A DNA stretch of 21,975 bases from QPJE01 sp051747745. Its GTDB lineage: Bacteria; Bacillota; Halanaerobiia; Halanaerobiales; Halanaerobiaceae. Each line of letters opens with the position of its first letter. Position 1 is the first letter of the stretch. The stretch is taken from positions 1 to 21,975 of the forward strand of contig JBNJGL010000038.1 in the NCBI GenBank assembly GCA_051747745.1, in the 5' to 3' direction. A program made the position numbers and the translations under genes. Below are positions 13,475-21,770 of this stretch, one piece after another. The notes beneath the pieces were generated by a model, which was not told the DNA's origin, searched no databases, and saw only the letters and a list, made by a program, of their open reading frames with translations.

Positions 13475-15427
13475 TTGAGTAAAGGAACATATTATGTAAC
13501 CACCCCAATTTATTATCCGAGTGACAAATTACATATTGGCCATGCATATACAACAGTAGCGGCAGATACAATTGCACGCTACAAAAAAATGCAGGGTTAT
13601 GATACAATGTTCTTAACCGGTTCTGATGAACATGGACAGAAGATAGAACGTAAGGCGAAAGAAGCCGGTAAAGAAACTAAAAAGTATGTTGACGAAATAG
13701 TAAATACCTTTAAAGATTTATGGAAAAAATTAGATATAGACTATGATTATTTTATTAGAACTACTGAAGAGAGACATGAAAAAGTAGTTCAGATGATATT
13801 CAAACAGCTTTATGATAAAGGTGACATATATAAAGATAAATATGAAGGATGGTACTGTACTCCATGTGAGGCATTCTGGGCAGAAAGACAGCTTGAAGAA
13901 AAGGATGGAACAAAGGTGTGTCCTGACTGCCATCGTCCGGTAGAATGGGTAGAAGAAGAGAGTTATTTTTTCAAAATGAGCAAATATGCTGATAAACTAC
14001 TTGCACATATAAAAGAAAATCCGGATTTTATACAGCCGGAGAGCAGAAAAAATGAAATGATTAATTTTATTGAACAGGGGCTGGATGATCTCAGTGTTTC
14101 CAGAACAACATTTGATTGGGGGGTTCCAGTACCAATAGATGATGATCATGTAATTTATGTCTGGATAGATGCGTTAAGCAACTATATAACTGCAATTGGA
14201 TATAAAACTGATCCGGAGAATTTTGAGCATTACTGGCCTGCTGATTTACATCTTGTTGGAAAAGATATTCTCCGATTTCATACAATTATATGGCCGATTA
14301 TTTTAATGGCATTAGATTTAAAACTGCCCAAACAGGTATTTGGCCATGGATGGCTTTTAACAAAATCAGGGAAAATGTCAAAATCAAAAGGGAATGTTGT
14401 TGATCCGGTTGTTCTAATCGATGATTTTGGCAGAGATGCAATCAGATATTACTTATTGAGAGAGGTTGCCTTTGGTTCAGATGGAACTTATTCTACAGAA
14501 GCTCTGATTCAGAGAATAAATTCTGATCTGGCAAATGACCTGGGTAATTTGCTGAATAGAACTGTGACAATGGTTGAAAAATATTTTGATGGAATTATCC
14601 CTGAAGTAAAAACTGTAGAAGAAGTGGATAAAGATTTAATTGCAAAAGCTGATATGACTAAATCAGCTGTTGAAGAAGAAATGGAAGAACTTAGATACAC
14701 TGTGGCTCTTGAAGAACTGTGGAATTTTGTCCGCAGAACAAATAAATATATAGATCAAACTACACCCTGGATTTTAGGAAGAGATGAGAGCCAGAAAGAC
14801 AGGCTGTCAACAGTTTTATATAATCTGCTGGAAGCTCTGCGCATAACTGCAGTGATGCTTAAACCATTTCTAACAGAAACACCATATAAAATTGCTGAAC
14901 AAATAGGTCATCTGGACGCAGTTAAAGCTGCTAAATGGGAGGATTCTGTCTGGGGAGGTCTAACTGCAGGTAGAAAAGTTATCAATGGAGACCCGATTTT
15001 CCCGAGAATAGATATGGAAGAGTATTTTCAGAAGGTTGAAGAAAGAACTGAAAGTGAACTTAAAGAGGAGGAAACTGATTTGGACCTGGAGGAAATAAAA
15101 GATAGAATTTCGTTTAATGAATTTATGAAAACAGATATTCGTGTTGCAGAAATAGTGGAAGCTGAAAAAATTGAAGGAAGCAATAAGCTGCTCAAGCTAA
15201 AAGTTGATATAGGTTTAGAAGAAAGACAGCTTGTGGCCGGAATATCAAAACACTATGCTGCTGAAGATATTATTGGTAATAAGATATTGATTGTTGCCAA
15301 TCTGGAACCTGCTGAGATATTTGGTGTAAAATCAGAAGGTATGATTCTGGCTGCCACTGATCCGGAAGGTAATATGGTTTTATCTACTGTTAGTGCAGAT
15401 ATTGCAAACGGCAGTCAGGTGAAATAG
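13475..15427 (+). CDS. metG: methionyl-tRNA synthetase with C-terminal tRNA-binding domain
   Basis: A 650-residue class I synthetase. The HIGH motif is HIGH (20-23) and the KMSKS motif is KMSKS (300-304). The connective peptide carries a four-cysteine module at Cys128, 131, 149 and 152. A helical anticodon domain follows, then a Trbp111/EMAP-II-like tRNA-binding domain from about 543 (FMKTDIRVAEIVEAEKIEGSNKLLKL). The start is TTG at 13475 with AAGGA 9 nt upstream; the next residues, YYVTTPIYYPSDKLHIGHAYTT, are typical. Last gene of the operon, followed by a terminator. Confidence 0.98.
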   Translation: MSKGTYYVTTPIYYPSDKLHIGHAYTTVAADTIARYKKMQGYDTMFLTGSDEHGQKIERKAKEAGKETKKYVDEIVNTFKDLWKKLDIDYDYFIRTTEERHEKVVQMIFKQLYDKGDIYKDKYEGWYCTPCEAFWAERQLEEKDGTKVCPDCHRPVEWVEEESYFFKMSKYADKLLAHIKENPDFIQPESRKNEMINFIEQGLDDLSVSRTTFDWGVPVPIDDDHVIYVWIDALSNYITAIGYKTDPENFEHYWPADLHLVGKDILRFHTIIWPIILMALDLKLPKQVFGHGWLLTKSGKMSKSKGNVVDPVVLIDDFGRDAIRYYLLREVAFGSDGTYSTEALIQRINSDLANDLGNLLNRTVTMVEKYFDGIIPEVKTVEEVDKDLIAKADMTKSAVEEEMEELRYTVALEELWNFVRRTNKYIDQTTPWILGRDESQKDRLSTVLYNLLEALRITAVMLKPFLTETPYKIAEQIGHLDAVKAAKWEDSVWGGLTAGRKVINGDPIFPRIDMEEYFQKVEERTESELKEEETDLDLEEIKDRISFNEFMKTDIRVAEIVEAEKIEGSNKLLKLKVDIGLEERQLVAGISKHYAAEDIIGNKILIVANLEPAEIFGVKSEGMILAATDPEGNMVLSTVSADIANGSQVK

Positions 15428-15441
15428 ACTTTTTATATAAT

Positions 15442-15475
15442 GGCCGTCTACAGCTGACGGCCTAATTTGATTTTT
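15442..15475 (+). terminator. terminator after metG
   Basis: The GC-rich stem GGCCGTC (15442-15448) pairs with GACGGCC (15456-15462), followed by an AT/T-rich stretch ending TTTTT. It closes the tmk-metG operon. Confidence 0.75.
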
Positions 15476-15490
15476 ACTTAAAAGAAGGAT

Positions 15491-15519
15491 TTTTTTGTTC
15501 TGTATCGTAATATTATAAT
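15491..15519 (+). promoter_or_regulatory. possible promoter of rex
   Basis: A perfect -10 TATAAT (15514-15519) stands 42 bp upstream of the GTG start. The only -35 candidate at 17 bp is a weak TTTTTT (15491-15496). No convincing Rex operator (TTGTTAA-N4-TTAACAA type) is seen here, so autoregulation is not supported by this sequence. Confidence 0.4.
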
Positions 15520-15560
15520 AGACTAGTTATTTATTTCACTATCGATAGGGGGAATTACTG

Positions 15561-16208
15561 GTGAAGGAAAGAAATAATATACCCAAAGCAACTATAGAGA
15601 GGCTTCCACTATATTACAGATGTTTAGATAAACTTGCTACCTTTGAAGAAGTAGAGGTGGTTTCGTCTAAGGATCTGGGAGGAAGACTGGGGATCCCTTC
15701 CACACAGGTTAGGAAAGACTTTTCTTATTATGGAGAATTTGGCAGACGTGGAGTGGGATATAATGTTCAGGAATTGAAAAGATCAGTTGGGAAAATACTG
15801 GGAGTAGATAAACTCTGGCCAGCTGTTATTGTTGGTGCAGGAAATTTAGGTCGAGCACTGGTTAATTACGGCAGTTTTGAAATGATGGGACTGGAGATAG
15901 TAGAAGTTTTTGATAATGATTTAAGCAAAATAGGCAATCAGATAAATGGTATTGAAGTTAAAAGTATTCAGATTATTAAAGAAGCCTTAAAAGAAAGAGA
16001 TATAAAATTGGGAGTTATCTCCGTTCCTTCGGATGCTGCTCAGGAAGTAGCAGATGAGATGATAGATGCGGGGATTAAGGCAATCTGGAACTTTGCACCT
16101 ACCAGACTTTATGTACCTGATGATATAGTTGTCCGCAATGAGGATCTTGCTGTAGGAATTGTTAGCCTTATCTATCATTTGAGCTGGCAGGAAGAAATGG
16201 ATGTGTAA
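15561..16208 (+). CDS. rex: redox-sensing transcriptional repressor Rex
   Basis: A 215-residue protein of normal length. An N-terminal winged helix (KATIERLPLYYRCL; LGGRLGIPSTQVRKDFSYYGEFGRRGVGY) binds DNA. A Rossmann domain (VGAGNLGRAL at about 92-101) senses the NADH/NAD+ ratio, and a C-terminal helix swaps in the dimer. Rex releases its operators when NADH rises and controls fermentation genes in Firmicutes. The start is GTG at 15561, with AGGGGG 10 nt upstream. It heads an apparent operon with walJ and rlmH. Confidence 0.96.
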   Translation: MKERNNIPKATIERLPLYYRCLDKLATFEEVEVVSSKDLGGRLGIPSTQVRKDFSYYGEFGRRGVGYNVQELKRSVGKILGVDKLWPAVIVGAGNLGRALVNYGSFEMMGLEIVEVFDNDLSKIGNQINGIEVKSIQIIKEALKERDIKLGVISVPSDAAQEVADEMIDAGIKAIWNFAPTRLYVPDDIVVRNEDLAVGIVSLIYHLSWQEEMDV

Positions 16209-17019
16209 AAAGTTGAAGACAGAAGTTGCTGTCCTGGCAAGTGGAAGCAGTGGGAATTCTGTTTATATTAGCTCCGGCAAATATTCTGTACTTATAGATG
16301 CAGGGTTAAGTGGAAAAGAACTGGAAAGACGAATGAAAAAACTGAATCTAAATCCAGAAGATCTTTCCGCAGTACTGATAACTCATGAACATAATGATCA
16401 TATTAAAGGAGCAGGAATTTTGTCGCGCCGCTATAATCTTCCACTTTATGCAAACCAGGGTACATGGTCAGAAGGAGAAGAGAAATTAGGTAAAATAAAA
16501 TCTAAAAATTGTAATATTTTTTCTGATGATTTTATGATAGGAGATCTGGCTTTTTTGCCGTATAATATTTCTCATGATGCAGCTGAACCTGTAGGATATA
16601 TTTGTAGAGCAGGAGGAAAGAAAATTGCAGTTGCAACAGATACCGGTATTTTGACAGACGATGCAGTAAAAAAATTGAGTGGGTCTGATTTTCTTATTCT
16701 GGAATCTAATCATGATCTAGAAATGCTCATGACCGGGAAATATCCTTATTATTTGAAAAATAGAATTAAAAGCAGTGTAGGTCACCTTTCCAATGATGCT
16801 GCGGCAGATATTTTGCCAGATTTAATTGATAGCAATTTTCCGACAGTCGTGCTGGCACATTTGAGTCAGGAGAATAATAATCCCAGAGTTGCATATATTA
16901 CTGTTAACAATAATTTGCAGAGAGCTGGATTAAAAGTTGGTAAACATCTTAACTTAGAATGTGCTGTACAGGATAAACCCACAGAACTGTTTGATCTGGA
17001 TAAAAGGTATGATAACTGA
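16201..17019 (+). CDS. walJ: MBL-fold metallohydrolase, YycJ/WalJ/VicX family
   Basis: A 272-residue metallo-beta-lactamase-fold protein. The metal motif is THEHNDH (61-67), and the N-terminal LASGSSGNSVYI and LIDAGLSGKE are typical of the YycJ (WalJ) family, which in Bacillus lies downstream of walRK and is implicated in nuclease-like DNA or cell-wall related roles. No walRK is in this window. The ATG at 16201 overlaps the end of rex by 8 nt and has AGGAAG 6 nt upstream. The stop TGA overlaps the ATG of rlmH. Confidence 0.88.
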   Translation: MCKKLKTEVAVLASGSSGNSVYISSGKYSVLIDAGLSGKELERRMKKLNLNPEDLSAVLITHEHNDHIKGAGILSRRYNLPLYANQGTWSEGEEKLGKIKSKNCNIFSDDFMIGDLAFLPYNISHDAAEPVGYICRAGGKKIAVATDTGILTDDAVKKLSGSDFLILESNHDLEMLMTGKYPYYLKNRIKSSVGHLSNDAAADILPDLIDSNFPTVVLAHLSQENNNPRVAYITVNNNLQRAGLKVGKHLNLECAVQDKPTELFDLDKRYDN

Positions 17020-17498
17020 TGGATGTTAATATTGTAGTTGTGGGAAATGTAAAAGAAGATTATTTAAATTATGGGATTGCAGAATTTGAGAAGCGTCTGC
17101 AGCGTTTTTGTGAGCTGCAGATAATAGAAGTGAAAGATGAAAATTTGGGAGGCAATCTTTCCAAAAAAGATTTGCAAAAGATTCGCAAAAAAGAAGAGGA
17201 AAGAATTTTGGAGAAAATACCTGAAAGAAGTTATGTTTTTGCACTTGATGTAAAAGGAAAACCTATGACATCTGAAGGTTTTGCTAGATCTCTGCAGAAT
17301 CTACAGCTGAGAGGTTACAGCAGTTTTGCTTTTGTTATTGGAGGAGCTACAGGATTAAGCAGCAGTCTGTTGGAAAAGGCTGACTACAGACTTTCCCTTT
17401 CACATATGACATTTACACATCAGATGATTAGACTTATAATTTTAGAACAGATATACAGAGCTTTCAAAATAAATAATAATGAACCATATCACCTGTAG
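17019..17498 (+). CDS. rlmH: 23S rRNA (pseudouridine1915-N3)-methyltransferase RlmH
   Basis: A 159-residue SPOUT-class methyltransferase that methylates m3-psi 1915 in helix 69. The trefoil-knot motif IGGATGLS and the terminal NNEPYHL (Tyr-His near the end) are hallmarks. The ATG at 17019 overlaps the walJ stop (TGATG), suggesting translational coupling. It ends the rex-walJ-rlmH cluster and is followed by a 24-bp palindrome. Confidence 0.97.
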   Translation: MDVNIVVVGNVKEDYLNYGIAEFEKRLQRFCELQIIEVKDENLGGNLSKKDLQKIRKKEEERILEKIPERSYVFALDVKGKPMTSEGFARSLQNLQLRGYSSFAFVIGGATGLSSSLLEKADYRLSLSHMTFTHQMIRLIILEQIYRAFKINNNEPYHL

Positions 17499-17542
17499 AA
17501 ATTACAATTATTTACTAATTAATATTGTATAGTTTAAATGTA

Positions 17543-17566
17543 TAGAAGCAGCTTAAGCTGCTTCTA
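17543..17566. terminator. perfect 24-bp palindrome, probable terminator
   Basis: TAGAAGCAGCTT (17543-17554) is followed directly by its exact reverse complement (17555-17566). An RNA hairpin of about 10 bp with a 4-nt TTAA loop can form. The following sequence is only AT-rich (TTAATTAG), without a clean T-tract, so termination efficiency is uncertain. Confidence 0.55.
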
Positions 17567-17597
17567 TTAATTAGTCTTAATATTTTTTATGTTTTGA

Positions 17598-17627
17598 TTT
17601 ACAGAAAGCTAACTGCTGTAATATAAT
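17598..17627 (+). promoter_or_regulatory. promoter of the mtnK-like operon
   Basis: The -35 box TTTACA (17598-17603, one mismatch) and -10 TATAAT (17622-17627) have an 18-bp spacer. The leader of about 35 nt is too short for a SAM riboswitch or T-box, so no methionine-type control is visible. Confidence 0.6.
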
Positions 17628-17668
17628 ATTAATTAAGAAATAACTTTTTTTATCTGGAGGGAAAATAT

Positions 17669-18934
17669 ATGTCTCTGGAATTGCTGATTGATGAGAAAAA
17701 AGCAGTTGAATATATAAAAGAAAACACAGATATATTTTTAAAAACATCTGATCTTTATGCTGAAGTTTTAAATGCAAATACCCTCAGTGTTGATGGTTAT
17801 GCCAACAATATTGTACTTGTTAAAGATCGCTATACAAGAAGATCAGCTATTTTAAAGCAGGTTCTTCCTTATGTACGAGCTGCTAAAGAAGATGATGTAG
17901 AAATTCCACTTCCAGAAGAAAGAATATATGTTGAATTTTATTCTCTCAAGCTGTGGGAAAAAGTGTGTCCGGGGTATGTTCCCCAGGTCTACTTATTTGA
18001 TAGAGAAAATAATATAATAGTATTTGAGTATATAGAAAATATGGAGCTTTTAAGAAGTGCACTTATCAAACAGAAAAGGTACGATATTGTTCCCCAACAA
18101 ATAGGGAATTTTTTGAGCAGAACAGCATTTTTTAGTTCTGATTTATTTCTTGATAGAGACGAGAAACAGTCATTTATCGATTTTTTTGCTAAATCTGATG
18201 CAGAAAATATTTGGGATGATCTTATTTTTAATAAAACTATAGAATTTGAAGAAGGGGAAAGTGTCAATCCTTTTATAAAAGAAAAAAGTAAAAATTTCTG
18301 TCAGAATGACAGTGTAAAAAACGAAGTTGAGAAGTTGAGCAGTATATTTAGAAGGAAGAAAGAGTCCTTAATTCATTCTGATTTTCATACCTCCAATATT
18401 TTTGTCAGTGATGAGGATATTAAAGTGTTTGACTCTGAATATTCCATTTATGGTCCACCTTCTTTTGATATGGGGAGGCTGCTGGGCAATCTAATTTTAA
18501 ATTATGCTTCACTGATAAGTATGGAATACAATCTAAAAAGAAAAGAATACCAATTTTATCTGCTTTCTCTCATCGAGAAAACTTATAACGAATTTAAATC
18601 ACAATTTACAGAGCTTGTAAATGAACATTATGATGAGAAAGAAGATTATTTAACTGAATATTTTGCTTCACATCTGGCTGAAACAGTAGGTTTTGTTGCC
18701 TGTACTATAATAATGAGGATTAGAGATTCCGGTCTCTGTCTTGATTTTGAAAGAATTAGCGATTTGAAAAAGCGGGCTCTGGGCCAAAATTTTATTATAA
18801 TGCTTGCTGCTGAACTTTTAGAAAAGAGAAGTGAATATGAAAATATAAAAGAAGTAGTTAATTTTATATCTGATTTCAGATTAGAATATGAAATTAATAT
18901 TATAGTAAGAGATATTTTAAAGACAGGCAGTTAA
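17669..18934 (+). CDS. S-methyl-5-thioribose kinase-like protein (MtnK family)
   Basis: A 421-residue APH-fold sugar kinase. The order of motifs resembles MtnK: ILKQVLPYVR (61-70), CPGYVPQVYLFD (100-111), SRTAFFSSDL (150-159), the catalytic loop IHSDFHTSN (235-243) with Asp238, the metal loop D-S-E (255-257) followed by YGPPSFDMG, and GNLILN. MtnK phosphorylates methylthioribose in methionine salvage. Relative to the family as I recall it, HGD is changed to HSD and DPE to DSE, and the N-terminal glycine loop is poor, so the substrate may differ. The ATG at 17669 has GGAGGG upstream. No mtnA or other salvage gene is in the window; an EamA transporter follows 15 nt later. Confidence 0.72.
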   Translation: MSLELLIDEKKAVEYIKENTDIFLKTSDLYAEVLNANTLSVDGYANNIVLVKDRYTRRSAILKQVLPYVRAAKEDDVEIPLPEERIYVEFYSLKLWEKVCPGYVPQVYLFDRENNIIVFEYIENMELLRSALIKQKRYDIVPQQIGNFLSRTAFFSSDLFLDRDEKQSFIDFFAKSDAENIWDDLIFNKTIEFEEGESVNPFIKEKSKNFCQNDSVKNEVEKLSSIFRRKKESLIHSDFHTSNIFVSDEDIKVFDSEYSIYGPPSFDMGRLLGNLILNYASLISMEYNLKRKEYQFYLLSLIEKTYNEFKSQFTELVNEHYDEKEDYLTEYFASHLAETVGFVACTIIMRIRDSGLCLDFERISDLKKRALGQNFIIMLAAELLEKRSEYENIKEVVNFISDFRLEYEINIIVRDILKTGS

Positions 18935-18949
18935 TAAAGGAGAATATTT

Positions 18950-19825
18950 ATGAAAGCAAAAGATATTGCTGCCCTATTTTTATTAGCTTCATTATGGGGA
19001 GGTTCATTTCTGTTTATAAGAGTTGCTGCACCTGTACTGGGGCCAGTAACAACTATGGGGATTCGAGTAATTGTTGCAGGCCTGGCTTTATTTCTTTTTG
19101 CTCTGCTTACTAAAAGAAAACTCGATTTTAAAGACAAGTGGCTCAGCTATATATTTATTGGAGGATTAAATGCGGCACTTCCATTTACTCTTATTGCTGC
19201 AGCTACAATTAAACTTAATGCTTCACTGGCATCGATTTTAAATTCTACTACACCGCTTTTTACAGTACTGGCAGCAGCCTGGCTGCTGAATGAAAATATT
19301 AATTTTAAAAAAATAGCAGGAATAATACTCGGTATAACAGGAGTTGCTGTTCTGCTCGGCTGGAGTCCACTTCCACTGACTGTAGAAGTGATTAAAGCTG
19401 CACTACTTTCAATTACTGCAGCTGCCGCTTATGCTCTGGGAGGTGTATATATAAAGAAAAATTTAAAGGGAATCGACTCTTTTTCCCTGGCTACAGGTCA
19501 GCTTTTAGGAGCTGCGGTTATTTTAATGCCGCTCACAGTTTTTAAAATGCCTGCAGCTGATATATCTTTAACAGTATATTTATCTGTGCTGGGATTAGCA
19601 CTTTTCTGTACTTCATTTGCATATATAATTTATTTTAATTTAATAGAGAGAGTAGGACCTACAAAAACTCTTTCTGTAACCCTTCTTGTGCCTTTATTTG
19701 GTGTTTTATGGGGCTTTTTATTTTTAAATGAAAAAATCACGGGAGGAGTTATAGCTGGGCTGATTATTATACTGTCCAGTATATATCTTATATCAGAAAT
19801 GGATATAAAATCTTTGAAACAGTAA
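18950..19825 (+). CDS. EamA/DMT-family transporter
   Basis: A 291-residue, very hydrophobic protein with about ten predicted membrane helices in two EamA repeats. The first begins LLASLWGGSFLFIRVAAPVLGP and the second begins around residue 145 (VIKAALLSITAAAAYALGG). The motif WGGSF and the repeat ends (AAWLLNENI; WGFLFLNEKITGG) are typical of the drug/metabolite transporter superfamily. The ATG at 18950 follows AAGGAG. It is probably co-transcribed with the preceding MtnK-like kinase. The substrate cannot be read from the sequence. Confidence 0.88.
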   Translation: MKAKDIAALFLLASLWGGSFLFIRVAAPVLGPVTTMGIRVIVAGLALFLFALLTKRKLDFKDKWLSYIFIGGLNAALPFTLIAAATIKLNASLASILNSTTPLFTVLAAAWLLNENINFKKIAGIILGITGVAVLLGWSPLPLTVEVIKAALLSITAAAAYALGGVYIKKNLKGIDSFSLATGQLLGAAVILMPLTVFKMPAADISLTVYLSVLGLALFCTSFAYIIYFNLIERVGPTKTLSVTLLVPLFGVLWGFLFLNEKITGGVIAGLIIILSSIYLISEMDIKSLKQ

Positions 19826-19855
19826 ATTTAAAATAATTAGTGGGAGGTTTAATAA

Positions 19856-20485
19856 TTGAAAAAAATTTTTTCGGTTTTTATTGTAACTTTATTTTTAATG
19901 TTTGTTTTAGCGGGAAGCATACAGGCTGCAGAGAGATTCCTTTTTAAAAATGATCTTGTGGATCTGGAACTTCTGTATGTAGATGGTAAGTTAATAATAA
20001 ATAATGGAGATCAGGAAATAGCCCTGGACTCTGTTGTTTCAGCATCAGGTGCAAAATATAAAAAAGATGATCTTATGTTCTGGTCTAAAGAGAATGATGG
20101 TCTGCTGGAGATAAAAGGAGAATTAATCTCTTTTTCTGACGACAACTATAATTCCTGGGAAATAGCAGCGAAGAATGGGGTTGACTTCAGAGCAGTTGGA
20201 AATGAACCTGGCTGGTATGTTGAGATTAGAGATGATGTAGATGTGAAATTTGTTGGTGATTATGGAGAAACAGAAATAAGAGCAAGAGTTAATGATGTCT
20301 GGGTAGGTCCGGCAGGAGATGACAAAATATATTATATCGATAGTCCTATTGTAAAATTTCAGGTTATATTGATAAAAAAACAGTATATAGATTCCATGAA
20401 TGGAGAAAAGCTTCCATATCAGGTGAGAATAATATTCCCTGATGAAAGTTATATTGGTGGAGGCAGGCTTCTAACACAGAATTAA
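19856..20485 (+). CDS. secreted MliC-like/COG3650-like two-domain protein
   Basis: A 209-residue protein with a signal peptide: MKKIF, a hydrophobic stretch (about 6-20) and a likely cut after IQA near residue 24. The first mature part (about 30-90) resembles MliC lysozyme inhibitors: SASGAKY (62-68) and FWSK (75-78), which I recall match the Ser and Lys that enter the lysozyme active site. The second part (about 110-205) starts FRAVGNEPGWYVEI and ends with PYQVRIIFPDESYIGGG, resembling the COG3650 domain often paired with MliC. It lacks a lipobox Cys, and the mature part has no Cys at all. The start is TTG at 19856 with GGGAGG 8 nt upstream. It follows the EamA gene by 30 nt and ends at a strong terminator. 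Confidence 0.7.
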   Translation: MKKIFSVFIVTLFLMFVLAGSIQAAERFLFKNDLVDLELLYVDGKLIINNGDQEIALDSVVSASGAKYKKDDLMFWSKENDGLLEIKGELISFSDDNYNSWEIAAKNGVDFRAVGNEPGWYVEIRDDVDVKFVGDYGETEIRARVNDVWVGPAGDDKIYYIDSPIVKFQVILIKKQYIDSMNGEKLPYQVRIIFPDESYIGGGRLLTQN

Positions 20486-20487
20486 AG

Positions 20488-20521
20488 AAAATCCTCTAAC
20501 TTAAATGGTTAGAGGATTTTT
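20488..20521 (+). terminator. terminator after the MliC-like gene
   Basis: A perfect 13-bp stem AAAATCCTCTAAC (20488-20500) with GTTAGAGGATTTT (20508-20520), a 7-nt loop and a terminal T-run. Confidence 0.88.
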
Positions 20522-20569
20522 AAATGATAAATTATGTGTTTTAAATGATACTTTAAGTATAATTTTTTT

Positions 20570-20607
20570 TAAAAAAACAGCTAAAATAAAATCTAATGCA
20601 AGCTGTT
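20570..20607 (-). terminator. terminator of the minus-strand osmC gene
   Basis: On the minus strand AACAGCT (20607-20601) pairs with AGCTGTT (20582-20576), and a run of T follows (complement of the A-run at 20571-20577). It faces the terminator of the convergent gene. Confidence 0.65.
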
Positions 20608-20633
20608 AAATTAAAGAATTTTTCATTTATAGA

Positions 20634-21068
20634 TTAAAGGCCTATATTAACAGGTGTTTCATTTGCCAGATTGTCACTTACCGGACATCTGTTTTCTACA
20701 TCTTTAATCCATTTTTCTAATGTTTCTGTATCTGCGTCACAATCAGGTTTTACAGATACATTTATTTCCTGATATCCTGCCCTTTTTTCTTCTGATTGTC
20801 CCATAAATTTAGCTGGATCCAGTGTGCCGCTGATTTCAAACTCTATACCTTTCATCTCAATACCCATTTCTTTTGCAACCAGGTGTCCTACTACATTAAG
20901 ACATCCACTTAAAGCAGCCAGAATATATTCTACAGGGCTTGGTCCATCATCTGTTCCACCCTGATTTTTTGGTTCATCGACAATAATTTTGAAACCTGTT
21001 CTTGTTTCTGCCACAACTTTAGTTGGATTTTCACTTTCTGAAGTTACTGAAAACTTTGCTAATGGCAT
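20634..21068 (-). CDS. OsmC family protein (peroxiredoxin-like)
   Basis: A 144-residue OsmC/Ohr-superfamily protein. The two conserved Cys are present: Cys56 in LSGCLNVVG and Cys128 in ENRCPVSDNLANETPV, consistent with thiol-dependent peroxidase chemistry. GPSPVEYILAALSGC is the typical helix entry. The ATG at 21068 has AGGAGG upstream on the minus strand. It is cytoplasmic (no signal). It is divergent from a second OsmC-family gene, and the two share little sequence beyond the fold motifs. Confidence 0.9.
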   Translation of the reverse strand: MPLAKFSVTSESENPTKVVAETRTGFKIIVDEPKNQGGTDDGPSPVEYILAALSGCLNVVGHLVAKEMGIEMKGIEFEISGTLDPAKFMGQSEEKRAGYQEINVSVKPDCDADTETLEKWIKDVENRCPVSDNLANETPVNIGL

Positions 21069-21359
21069 AAATATTCGCCTCCTGTAATTTTATTTTTATT
21101 TACTAGTTTATCCTAAATAATATATTCGATGTTTCTTATAAAAATCCTTTTTTAATTATATTATTAGAAGTAATATTTAGACTTGTAAAATAATATTAAT
21201 TTTAATACACAATTAAACTATAAGTGTTGACTCAGCTGTTAAGCAGATAACGTAAAATTCTGATAAAATATAGTATTATAAATTTAATATGTGTCTCATA
21301 AAATCAAATTATTATCTAAAAAATTTAAAAATATTAAACAAGAGAAAGGGGTCATTAAA

Positions 21360-21770
21360 ATGAAAATTAATGTTGACTGGCAGGGAGATATGGAGTTTTT
21401 GAGCAGTTTACCTTCCGGACATAGTGTTACTCTGGATTCATCTCCAGAAAGTGGAGGACATAATAAGGGGCCGAGACCTATGGAAATGCTCTTAACAGGC
21501 CTGGGTGGATGTACTGGTATAGATATAGTGATGATCCTCAATAAAATGAAACAGGAAATAGAGTCTTTTTCAATGGATATTGATGGAGAAAGAGCAGAAG
21601 AACCTCCTAAAAGATTTACAAAAATTCATATTACTTATAAATTAAAAGGCAAAAATCTTGATGAAAGAAAAGTTCAAAGAGCCATTAAATTATCAGAGGA
21701 AAAATACTGTTCAGCAAGCAGTTCGTTAAATGCAGAGGTTATTTCAAGTTATGAAATAGAAAATATTTAG
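21360..21770 (+). CDS. OsmC family protein (YhfA-like)
   Basis: A 136-residue OsmC-fold protein with Cys51 in TGLGGCTGIDIV and Cys117 in EEKYCSASSSL. GPRPMEMLLTGLGGC and the KYCS motif match the short YhfA-like branch. The ATG at 21360 has AAAGGGG at 21345-21351. An upstream in-frame ATG at 21291 would add 23 residues of low-complexity Lys-rich sequence without an RBS. The 290-bp divergent spacer (21069-21359) shows no clear promoter with both boxes; TTGACT at 21227 and an extended -10-like TGATAAAAT at 21261 are only loose candidates. The last bases are repeated 71 bp downstream. Confidence 0.88.
   Translation: MKINVDWQGDMEFLSSLPSGHSVTLDSSPESGGHNKGPRPMEMLLTGLGGCTGIDIVMILNKMKQEIESFSMDIDGERAEEPPKRFTKIHITYKLKGKNLDERKVQRAIKLSEEKYCSASSSLNAEVISSYEIENI

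Noticed and set aside
17500..17668. SAM riboswitch or T-box before the MtnK-like gene
   Set aside because: The leader after the predicted start is only about 35 nt, and the region holds only a palindrome and a promoter.
21291..21359. N-terminal extension of the YhfA-like OsmC protein
   Set aside because: A Lys-rich stretch without RBS; the ATG at 21360 has a good RBS and fits the family length.
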